Assembly (NCBI GenBank): GCA_016709025.1
Contig: JADJEQ010000015.1
Span: forward strand, 1-64,000
Length of the DNA stretch: 64,000 bases
From: Bacteroidales bacterium
GTDB taxonomy: Bacteria; Bacteroidota; Bacteroidia; Bacteroidales; Lentimicrobiaceae
Direction: 5' to 3'
The first letter of the stretch is position 1, and the number at the start of each line of letters is the position of its first letter. The notes below the pieces were generated by a model that worked only from the letters and a program-made list of their open reading frames with translations, was not told the DNA's origin and ran no database searches. A program made the position numbers and the translations under genes. This document shows positions 44,339 to 51,785 of the stretch, piece after piece.

Positions 44339-46522
44339 ATGAGAAAATCAATTGTTGACAGATTGAATACCCGGGCTGCAAAAGCACTTTCTTTTCCGGG
44401 GATTGATGAGAGTATGCTGACCATGAAGTTAAATATCTGGTTCGCTAGTATGGGCAGTGCAGTCGCGATTTCTGCGATGACACTACTTGGCTACCTGCTT
44501 GATCTGCCTGTCATTGTCAACTATGGTTTTGCATTGCTCTCGCTGACAATTCCCGCATTGATAATCATGCCTTTCCTTAAGAAACATATTGACTGGTTTT
44601 TTTTCAGTATTCAATTTACACTGATTTGGGTCACATTTTATTTCATGATCATTATGGGTGGATTGCTCACTTCTGCCGGCCTCCTTTTTTCCGGCATTTC
44701 CGTCCTTTTCATGTCAACCAGTTATCAAAACAACCGGCTTACTGTAATCCTTTTTGTTACCTACCTTACGACCCTCATCACTACAGCGCTGATTCAGCCC
44801 CGCTTATCTCCCCTGCCGGAGATGACTCCACAAAAGAACCTTCTCTTTTTTACTGTTAATTTTTCCTGGCAGGCTGGCTACACTTTATTGTTGATCCTGA
44901 ATAATATAAACCAAAAGAAAAAACTGGCAGATGCAAAACAGGCTGAAACACTGCGACTCAAAGAGCTTGACGAGACAAAAACAAAACTTTTTACCAATAT
45001 CACCCATGAATTCAGAACACCGTTAACCATTATTCTTGGGATGGCCAGACTAATCAAGGAAAAACCAGCAGAATGGATTGAAGAAGGAACTGAAAAAATC
45101 AGGAATAATGCCCAGAATCTGCTCCACCTTGTAAACCAGATGCTCGATCTGTCAAAACTTGAAGCAGGAGCCATGCCCTTACATCTGTTTCAACAGGATA
45201 TTGTGCTTCAACTCCGCTATTTGTTTGAGAGTTTCAGTTCAATGGCAATGAGTAAAAATATCCGGCTGATATTTAAGACAGATATGGAACATTTTCTGTT
45301 GGATTACGACTCCGATAAAATGATGCATATTATGACTAACCTTTTATCGAACGCCATAAAATTTACGAAAGAAGGCGGCCAGGTAGAACTTAGTGCAGGC
45401 TTATCTCCTCAAAAAAATATTGAATTCTTCATCCGGGTTCAGGATAATGGTTCCGGAATCTCTGAAGTGCACCTCCCTCATATTTTTGAAAGATTTTACC
45501 GCATCGAGGAAGACACGGCACCGTTTGACAATGGAACAGGGTTGGGACTAGCCCTGACGAAAGAACTGGTTAAGCTAATGGATGGAAATATTATAGCCGA
45601 AAGTCAACCTGGGGTTGGTACAGTCTTCACCGTTTTACTGCCTGTTTCAAACAATGCCCTAATGAAGGAAATGGATTGGCTTTCAGGCTTAAAGGACGAG
45701 ATTACAAGCCGAGGGCGGGAGTTTCATCCTAAAATTAAATCAGAATCATCGGAATTAAATGATATTGAAACCGAACGGCCGATTTTACTGATTGTTGAAG
45801 ACAGTCCCGATCTGGTGGATTACCTGACCGCCATTCTTGAAAAAGACTACCATCTTGAGATCGCCTCCAATGGTAGCGAAGGCTTGCAAAAAGCCATGGA
45901 ATACATCCCTGATATTATTCTCAGCGATGTTATGATGCCTCAAATGGATGGAATTGCTATGCTCGAAAAGTTGAAGGCTGACCAGCGCACAAGCCATATT
46001 CCCATAGTTATGCTAACGGCAAAGGCAGATATTGCTTCCAGGCTGACTGGTTTGGAAAGGGGGGCTGATGCTTATATGGCAAAGCCTATGAATGAAGAAG
46101 AACTTCGTATCCGGCTGAGAAAACTAATTGAGTTACGAAATCTGCTCCGTTTGCGCTATGCCACCATGGAGGCATTACCCGTTGCAGAAAGTAAATCAAT
46201 TGCAGTGGAGGATCATTTCATAACCAGGGTTCGCGGAATAATGGAAGCAAATCTTGATAATGATCAGTTTGGCATTCACGAACTCTGCAATGAAATCGGC
46301 ATGAGCCGTGCTCAGCTGTACCGAAAATTCAAAACGCTGACCGATAGAACAGTCAACGAGTACCTGCTTAATTTCCGCCTTTTCAAAGCCAAAGAACTGC
46401 TTATAAAAACAGATTTAAACGTTTCAGAAGTTGCTTTTGAAGTCGGATTTAAAAATCTCTCCCATTTTAGCCGGGCTTTCAGGGAAGCATTCGGCCAGAA
46501 CCCAAGTAGTTTAAGAAAATAA
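44339..46522 (+). CDS. Hybrid histidine kinase/response regulator with AraC output
   Basis: A 727-residue protein. Unlike the regulator at 15889 it has no periplasmic propeller: the N-terminus (about 35-195) is six membrane helices (MGSAVAISAMTLLGYLLDL, FALLSLTIPALIIMPFL, LTLIWVTFYFMIIMGG-like). Then a short coiled coil leads to the kinase H-box FTNITHEFRTPLTIIL (His near 224), an ATPase domain (about 320-440), a receiver with ILSDVMMPQMDG (phospho-Asp near 529) and a C-terminal AraC domain (about 620-725; ICELCNEIGMSRAQLYRKF-like and GFKNLSHFSRAF). It probably senses a membrane or cytoplasmic signal and activates nearby genes. The PUL and the leucine operon are both in reach. Confidence 0.94.
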   Translation: MRKSIVDRLNTRAAKALSFPGIDESMLTMKLNIWFASMGSAVAISAMTLLGYLLDLPVIVNYGFALLSLTIPALIIMPFLKKHIDWFFFSIQFTLIWVTFYFMIIMGGLLTSAGLLFSGISVLFMSTSYQNNRLTVILFVTYLTTLITTALIQPRLSPLPEMTPQKNLLFFTVNFSWQAGYTLLLILNNINQKKKLADAKQAETLRLKELDETKTKLFTNITHEFRTPLTIILGMARLIKEKPAEWIEEGTEKIRNNAQNLLHLVNQMLDLSKLEAGAMPLHLFQQDIVLQLRYLFESFSSMAMSKNIRLIFKTDMEHFLLDYDSDKMMHIMTNLLSNAIKFTKEGGQVELSAGLSPQKNIEFFIRVQDNGSGISEVHLPHIFERFYRIEEDTAPFDNGTGLGLALTKELVKLMDGNIIAESQPGVGTVFTVLLPVSNNALMKEMDWLSGLKDEITSRGREFHPKIKSESSELNDIETERPILLIVEDSPDLVDYLTAILEKDYHLEIASNGSEGLQKAMEYIPDIILSDVMMPQMDGIAMLEKLKADQRTSHIPIVMLTAKADIASRLTGLERGADAYMAKPMNEEELRIRLRKLIELRNLLRLRYATMEALPVAESKSIAVEDHFITRVRGIMEANLDNDQFGIHELCNEIGMSRAQLYRKFKTLTDRTVNEYLLNFRLFKAKELLIKTDLNVSEVAFEVGFKNLSHFSRAFREAFGQNPSSLRK

Positions 46523-46579
46523 TGCTCCTGCCATCAATCTGAGACGCAAGGCAAACAATCTGAGATGGAGAGCAAAAGC

Positions 46580-46632
46580 CATTCTCATTGTTCTGCTTAA
46601 TATTGTTTGTTTCTGAGAATGCCTGTTTTTGA
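46580..46632 (+). terminator. Weak hairpin after the 44339 regulator
   Basis: CATTCTCA at 46580-46587 pairs with TGAGAATG at 46614-46621, followed by CCTGTTTTT. The stem is short and the loop is 26 nt, so this is tentative. Confidence 0.3.
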
Positions 46633-46677
46633 TAGGATTTTTAAAATTAACCCGACAAACCTTAAAAATCAAAAGCC

Positions 46678-47379
46678 ATGAAAAAGCTCAGTCTTATTTT
46701 GGTAATTGCAACTGTTTCATTTTCTATCCTTCAATTTACTTCCTGCAAAAAGGATGAGGATAATTCGAAACCATCTGTCACAATTCTTAAAATGGAACCA
46801 TCCACCATAAATGCAAATGGCATTGTGAATGTTTCCATCGCAGCCAGCGATCCCGATCAGAATGAACTTACCATCAGTTATCAGGTCACGGGTGGAACGA
46901 TAACAGGTAGCGGGAATCAGGCATTCTGGATAGCCCCGGCAACCGAAGGGCAGCATAAACTCACCGCTACAGCCGACGATGGCAATGGCGGGACAAGCAG
47001 CGATGAAATGACAATAACCGTGACAGCCCCGGTTACTCAGATTTCCGGTATAGCCGAAATTCAGGGCGGCGGCGACGACTTGTCAGGCGCTAAGGTTTTC
47101 CTCTTTGATCAATATCCTTCAACAACTTATCCGGCAAAATATGTTACAGTGGCAGGCCAGGGCGTAAAAGCAGTATTTAATATCGATGGTATTACCGCTG
47201 GAGACTATTATGTATTGCTGTGGAAGGATGTTGATGAGAATGGCAGTCCATCTGAGAAAGATTTGATTGGTTGGTATGGTACAGGAAATTATCATTCCCC
47301 GGCATATGATAAAATTCAGATTGCTGAGGGGGAAACATTTAATTGCGGAAATCTCAAAACCTATATTGCATTGAAATAA
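46678..47379 (+). CDS. Lipoprotein with PKD/Ig-like domain
   Basis: A 233-residue lipoprotein; the signal VIATVSFSILQFTSCKKDED has the lipobox TSC near residue 23. Residues about 30-115 form a PKD/cadherin-like fold with ISDPDQNELTISYQVTGGTI-like sequence (DPDQNELTISY, FWIAPATEGQHKLTATADDGNGG). Residues about 120-233 form a second beta domain with GIAEIQGGGDDLSGAKVFLFDQYP and FNIDGITAGDYYVLLWKDVDENG, like a carboxypeptidase-regulatory (CNA-B type) fold. Function unknown; it is likely anchored on the cell surface or in the outer membrane. It lies 155 bp after the regulator gene. Confidence 0.75.
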   Translation: MKKLSLILVIATVSFSILQFTSCKKDEDNSKPSVTILKMEPSTINANGIVNVSIAASDPDQNELTISYQVTGGTITGSGNQAFWIAPATEGQHKLTATADDGNGGTSSDEMTITVTAPVTQISGIAEIQGGGDDLSGAKVFLFDQYPSTTYPAKYVTVAGQGVKAVFNIDGITAGDYYVLLWKDVDENGSPSEKDLIGWYGTGNYHSPAYDKIQIAEGETFNCGNLKTYIALK

Positions 47380-47508
47380 ACTCAATTATTGAGAAAAGGA
47401 AACTTCTGTAGGCTTACTTTTCCCGTAATAAGGGTACTTATTGGCTCAACTGCCTGATGGGAGCGAAAGGCCTGGCAATAAAACATGGAAACCAGGTATT
47501 TATCCGGA

Positions 47509-48348
47509 TCACTGCTGCGTATTAAAAAAGTTACCGACCTCTTTATTAAACTGATCCTTGAAATCTACCAAAGTTGCATGGCCTGAACCCGGTATAATCC
47601 ACAAATATGAATCCGGGATAGACCGGGCGATACAGACCGTATGTTCTGTCAGGATTATATCGCGGTCGCCGCCAATTACCAGGGTTGGGCATTGGATTTT
47701 CTGCAGCTGACCTTTGGTAATGTGGGGTTCGGTCAGGTCAAGCAAGATCAATTTTCTGGTATTTTTTATATCCGGTGTTTGTTGCTGCCGACCCAGTTCC
47801 TCATAGGCTGAGGCCATCCAATTATAATCCACAGGATTAATGGCAGTAGTGTCGGGCCAGAGGTTGGCACCCGTGATGGCCAGTTTTTTCACTTTTTCCG
47901 GATGCCGCATGGCCAGCATCAGACCATTGATACCGCCATCGCTCCATCCCAGAACATAACAGGAATCGACATGAAGTGAATCGAGCAGCACACTGAAATC
48001 ATCGGCCATCATTTCGAAACTCAGTGAATCCCCGCTGTCCGCAGATTGCCCCTGTGCACGACTATCGACGGCGATTACATGGTATTTCTTTTCAAAGTAA
48101 GGTATCTGGCATGCAAAATTTGCAATGGAACCGCCATTGCCATGCAAGAGCAACAGGGGCTCTCCCTTACCATATTCTTCAACATACAGCGAAATGCCCC
48201 TTATCAGATAAAACTCCCCGGTGTGTAGATTGTGGCCGAATTCGCCCGGCTCGCATTCGTGTCTGCTTTGTGCCTTTATGGAAAGGCTGATAAATGTGAA
48301 ACAGAAAATAAGCAGAACAACTGGTTTAAAACTATAAAGAAATTTCAT
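47509..48348 (-). CDS. Secreted alpha/beta hydrolase
   Basis: A 279-residue enzyme. The ATG at 48348 gives the signal MKFLYSFKPVVLLIFCFTF; an earlier start at 48384 would overlap the HMG-CoA lyase gene. Alpha/beta hydrolase marks are LLLLHGNGGSIANF (oxyanion region), VLGWSDGGINGLML (nucleophile Ser in GWSDGG, about residue 130), IGGDRDIILTEHT (Asp) and PGSGHATLVDF (His). The substrate is unknown. It sits just downstream of the HMG-CoA lyase gene on the same strand, about 20 bp away, so it may be co-transcribed, though its secreted nature does not fit the leucine pathway. Confidence 0.88.
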   Translation of the reverse strand: MKFLYSFKPVVLLIFCFTFISLSIKAQSRHECEPGEFGHNLHTGEFYLIRGISLYVEEYGKGEPLLLLHGNGGSIANFACQIPYFEKKYHVIAVDSRAQGQSADSGDSLSFEMMADDFSVLLDSLHVDSCYVLGWSDGGINGLMLAMRHPEKVKKLAITGANLWPDTTAINPVDYNWMASAYEELGRQQQTPDIKNTRKLILLDLTEPHITKGQLQKIQCPTLVIGGDRDIILTEHTVCIARSIPDSYLWIIPGSGHATLVDFKDQFNKEVGNFFNTQQ

Positions 48349-48367
48349 TGCAGTCTTTATTAAATCG

Positions 48368-49231
48368 TTAACTGTTCCATTCACCTGCCAACCGGACGGC
48401 GTTCAACAACAGGCCGGTATTGATATGATGATTTGCCTGTTTTTCTTCCAGAAATGAAATAAGGCTGAGTGTATCAAGGTTACCGACCAGATCATAGCCT
48501 GTCATCGGGCAACCACCTACCCCGCTGATTACGCCCTCGAACCAGCGGCAGCCGGCATTCCAGGCAGATGAGAGTTTGGCGTACCACTCGCCCGGGCGGG
48601 TATGCAAGTGAAGTCCGAACTCCATCCCGGGAAACCGTTTGAGAAGGGATTCGTAAACTTCGCCGATCAATGGTGCCGTAGCAATGCCGATGGTATCGGC
48701 CAGCGTTATGGTGGTAATTCCCTTCAGGGCCAGTTTTTCGGTATGCCTCGACAGGATGTTGATGTCCCAGGCATCGTTGTAAGGATTCCCGAAAGCCAGA
48801 CTCAGAAAGATCCGGAGTTCCTTGCCATTATCGGCACAAATGTGCTGTAACCCGTCGATGATGGCTTCTGCCTGCTGTCCATCGGCGTTGATGTTTTTCT
48901 TCAGGAAAGTTTCAGATGTCGAGTATGGAAACCCGATAATATCCAGTTTCGGCTGGGTAGCGGCATCGCTGCCTCCGCGAAGATTACCCACAATGGCCAT
49001 AAGCTTTGAGTTGCTTAAGCTTTTATCGACCATCGAGAGCACCCTGCCTGCTTCTGCCATCTGAGGAATAGCTTTCGGCGACACAAAACTCCCGAAATCG
49101 ATCACATCAAAACCCACCTTCATCAATGCATTGATATAAGCTGCACGCTTCTCCGGGGTAATTACATATGGCAGGCCCTGCTGGGCATCGCGGGGACTCT
49201 CGGTGAGTTTGATGATTTCGTTTCTTTTCAT
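48368..49231 (-). CDS. Hydroxymethylglutaryl-CoA lyase
   Basis: A 287-residue HMGL enzyme that splits HMG-CoA into acetyl-CoA and acetoacetate, the last step of leucine degradation. It begins MKRNEIIKLTESPRDAQQGL (the family usually has a Leu-or-Thr-x-x-R-D motif; here ESPRD), then FGSFVSPKAIPQMA, TLADTIGIATAPLIGEVY, GLHLHTRPGEWYAKL (metal-binding HxH) and the catalytic Cys loop GGCPMTGYDLVGNL. The ATG at 49231 is used; a longer frame to 49318 runs through repeats. It is the most downstream leucine gene, following the acyl-CoA dehydrogenase gene after an island. A short stretch of its 5' end is duplicated 79 bp upstream. Confidence 0.93.
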   Translation of the reverse strand: MKRNEIIKLTESPRDAQQGLPYVITPEKRAAYINALMKVGFDVIDFGSFVSPKAIPQMAEAGRVLSMVDKSLSNSKLMAIVGNLRGGSDAATQPKLDIIGFPYSTSETFLKKNINADGQQAEAIIDGLQHICADNGKELRIFLSLAFGNPYNDAWDINILSRHTEKLALKGITTITLADTIGIATAPLIGEVYESLLKRFPGMEFGLHLHTRPGEWYAKLSSAWNAGCRWFEGVISGVGGCPMTGYDLVGNLDTLSLISFLEEKQANHHINTGLLLNAVRLAGEWNS

Positions 49232-49901
49232 GTGACAAGGGGACAAGGGGAAATGGGGACAAGGGGAGAAATGGTACCTTCTTGATGTTTGATGATTTCG
49301 TTTTTTATCATGAGACAAGGGGACAAAATTGTTAAGAAGAATTGTTTTGTTTTGTTCTCCAATGTTTGTATCGCTTTGGTTTCCATCGATATAATGTCAT
49401 CAAGTTTCAGTATTCTTGCGCTAATAATCTCCAGTGCTAAAAGGTGACTGCTTTTTCGGTACCACCCTTTTGATTCCCAGTTGCAACAATTCATTCGACT
49501 AATCCGGAGAAATCATCGCTAAATTCTTTTCAGAAACCTCTGCGCAACCCCACTTCAAGCCAGACCTGGTTTTGTAGCCTACAGTATCTGAGCCATTTAG
49601 TCTTGCAATAAGGCTCTTTTCCTTCTCCAGGCATCCTGATATTGGTCAAACATTTCTTGAAGATCGACTCATCATTTCATCCAATACATTTTTCCAGGGA
49701 AAGATTTTAGAATTTAAATATCCTCATTGAAGCCCAAGGAAGCCTGATATCCCTCAGGTCGCGGTAGCAAAAATCTTCATAAATCAAAAGTTGATTGATA
49801 AACTAATATTTCCAACGTCTCCCTCTCCCGTGTCCCTCATCCCTTACCCACTCTCAGCGTCCCCCGTAACTTCCGTCCCTCCCTTGTCCCCTTGTCTCTT
49901 T
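49232..49901. repeat. Island A: inverted GACAAGGG-type arms between HMG-CoA lyase and acyl-CoA dehydrogenase
   Basis: GACAAGGG words fill 49232-49266 and 49312-49326 on one side, and their inverse fills about 49816-49898 on the other. GAGACAAGGGGACAA (49312-49326) is exactly inverted at 49884-49898. The right arm ends a few bases before the dehydrogenase stop codon (49904). Inside is only decayed sequence: short frames with stops, including 88 codons at 49228-49494 that run through the repeats. Confidence 0.8.
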
Positions 49902-49903
49902 CT

Positions 49904-51049
49904 TCAGCATCCAATATACCTCGAAATCACCATCCTCTGTATCTCCGAAGTTCCTTCACCGATCTGAAGCAGGCGCTGGTCGCGGTAGAAACGTTCGATG
50001 GGGTAATCTTTCATGAGTCCGTAGCCACCATGAACCTGCACGGCTTCGTCGGCCACTTCCCTGGCAATTTCAGAGCAGTAGAGCTTCGACATGGCCGCCT
50101 CCTTGGCAAAGGGCTGATGGGTATCTTTCAGCCAGCAGGCTTTGTAGAGCAGGTTGCGCGCCAGTTCAATCTTCATGGCCATATCGGCCAGCTTGAAGGC
50201 GATGGCCTGGAATTTTGAGATGGCCTGCCCGAATTGTTTGCGTTCCTGGGCGTAAGCCAGTGCCAGCTCAAAGGCTCCCTGGGCACAACCTAGTCCCATG
50301 GCTGCAATTGACAAGCGGCCTGAATCGAGCGTTGAAAGCATAATCTTTGAACCATCCCCGATTTTTCCCAGCACATTTTCTTCAGGAACCCGGCAATCGT
50401 CGAAGAAGAGCTGGGCTGTATCCGAGGCACGCCACATCATTTTACCATGCATGGTTCTGCGGGTAAATCCGGGGGTATCCTTGTCAACCAGGATGGTGGT
50501 AAACTCTTTTTTACCATGCTTTTCACCGGTAACAGCCTGAACCGTGGCGCCAATCGAAATATCTGCTGAACCGTTGGTGATAAAAATCTTCGAACCATTG
50601 ATCACCCATTCGCCATTCTCGATGGTAGCCCTTGTTTTTGAACCACGGGAATCGGAGCCGGCATCCGGTTCCGTTAATCCAAACGCCCACAAGGCTTCAC
50701 CCGTGCATAGCCGGGGCAGATATTTCATCTTCTGTTCCTCTGTACCATAATAATACAGAGGACCTACACCCAGCGAATTGTGGGCAGCCAGTGTAGCCGC
50801 CTGGGAACCATCTATCCGCGCAAGTTCCTCAACAGCAATAATGTAAGCCAGGTAGTCCATCCCTTCGCCGCCATATTTGGTGGGCAGGTAGATGCCAAAC
50901 AACCCCAGTTCACCCATTTTTCGGGTTAAATCGGTTGAGAACTCAGCCTTTTCATCCAGATCCTGTGCGATTGGCTTAATTTCACGTTCGGCAAAACTTC
51001 TTACAGTTTCGCGGATCATCCGGTGCTCTTCACTTAAGTTGTAGTCCAT
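49904..51049 (-). CDS. Acyl-CoA dehydrogenase, isovaleryl-CoA dehydrogenase-like
   Basis: A 381-residue flavoenzyme. Family signatures: MIRETVRSFAEREIKPIAQDLD, LWAFGLTEPDAGSDSRGSKT (first acyl-CoA dehydrogenase signature), FITNGS, and the C-terminal AVQVHGGYGLMKDYPIERFYRDQR (second signature). The C-terminal GTSEIQRMVISRYI holds the usual Glu region. Given the neighbours (carboxylase, hydratase, HMG-CoA lyase) it most likely oxidises isovaleryl-CoA to 3-methylcrotonyl-CoA, passing electrons to an ETF; short-chain acyl-CoA specificity is possible. The gene is co-oriented with the rest of the cluster. Confidence 0.9.
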   Translation of the reverse strand: MDYNLSEEHRMIRETVRSFAEREIKPIAQDLDEKAEFSTDLTRKMGELGLFGIYLPTKYGGEGMDYLAYIIAVEELARIDGSQAATLAAHNSLGVGPLYYYGTEEQKMKYLPRLCTGEALWAFGLTEPDAGSDSRGSKTRATIENGEWVINGSKIFITNGSADISIGATVQAVTGEKHGKKEFTTILVDKDTPGFTRRTMHGKMMWRASDTAQLFFDDCRVPEENVLGKIGDGSKIMLSTLDSGRLSIAAMGLGCAQGAFELALAYAQERKQFGQAISKFQAIAFKLADMAMKIELARNLLYKACWLKDTHQPFAKEAAMSKLYCSEIAREVADEAVQVHGGYGLMKDYPIERFYRDQRLLQIGEGTSEIQRMVISRYIGC

Positions 51050-51063
51050 ATTTTTATTTTTTT

Positions 51064-51785
51064 AGCCACTAAGACACAAAGTCTCAAAGTTTTTTTGATG
51101 TTCATTCGTCTCTCACGCGAAGACGCAAGGACGCAAAGGTTAATTGATGTTCATTCGTCTCTCACGCAAACCCTGCCTGCGGCAGGCAGGCTGCCCAACG
51201 GCAGGCGGGGACGGAGAGAAGCGAAGGATTTTAATGCATTGGCGTAAACATTAGTTAAAGATGATTTGCAATTCTTTGGAAACCATCCTTTAAAAGACTT
51301 GAGTTGAAATTAACCAGCAAGCCTAATTTTAGACCAGTTATTTTCAGATAGGTCAGCACCTGTTTCTGATGAACCGGATTAATCTCACCAATAGATTTCA
51401 ATTCCACAATAACTTTATTTTCAATAATAACATCAGCTCTAAAACTTGTTTCCAGCTTCAAACTCTCCCACACTACAGGAATCGATTTCTGCCTTTCAAG
51501 AGACAAATCCAATTTATTTAATTCATAAACCAGGATTTCTTCGTAAACAGATTCTAAAAGGCCAGGTCCTAGAACATTATGAATCCTGAAACAAATATCC
51601 CAGACAATTTTAGCAATTTCATTTTCTGTCATAAAAAACAGATTTAATGGATAAAAGAGGTTTTTATACTTGTGTTTTTTTTCTTCATGGAGAGTTTCTT
51701 TTTTTGACTTTACGGTTAAAAAAAGCTTACTATTTTTTAATAATGAAAAACATCTTTGCGTCTTAGCGTCCTGGCGTGATTCTTT
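51064..51785. repeat. Island B: inverted ACGCAAAG arms around a GxxExxY gene
   Basis: The left arm (51113-51138) and the right arm (51754-51779) match inverted at 22 of 26 positions. The left side is extended: a 24-nt direct repeat (51095-51118 and 51144-51167) and a palindromic insert (from about 51172; 9-bp arms CCTGCCTGC and GCAGGCAGG around one base) that interrupts a second ACGCAAA copy. The right arm touches the stop codon of the carboxylase gene (51784). The left begins about 15 bp upstream of the dehydrogenase start (51049). Confidence 0.88.
51255..51632 (-). CDS. GxxExxY protein, predicted PD-(D/E)XK nuclease superfamily
   Basis: A 125-residue protein: MTENEIAKIVWDICFRIHNVLGPGLLESVYEE with the namesake G-x-x-E-x-x-Y (GLLESVY). 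FRADVIIENKVIVELKS gives the Asp and the E-x-K of a PD-(D/E)XK core, so the family (TIGR04256/PDDEXK_3) is predicted to be nuclease-like; no activity is established. It is the sole gene of island B, co-oriented with the flanking leucine genes but unrelated to them. Its start follows the repeat arm sequence by over 100 bp on the left. It is a frequent solitary gene in Bacteroidota. Confidence 0.85.
   Translation of the reverse strand: MTENEIAKIVWDICFRIHNVLGPGLLESVYEEILVYELNKLDLSLERQKSIPVVWESLKLETSFRADVIIENKVIVELKSIGEINPVHQKQVLTYLKITGLKLGLLVNFNSSLLKDGFQRIANHL

Noticed and set aside
49228..49494. 88-codon minus-strand frame in island A
   Set aside because: Its C-terminal part is translation of the GACAAGGG repeats and the duplicated HMG-CoA lyase start; the rest matches nothing. 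Treated as decayed sequence.
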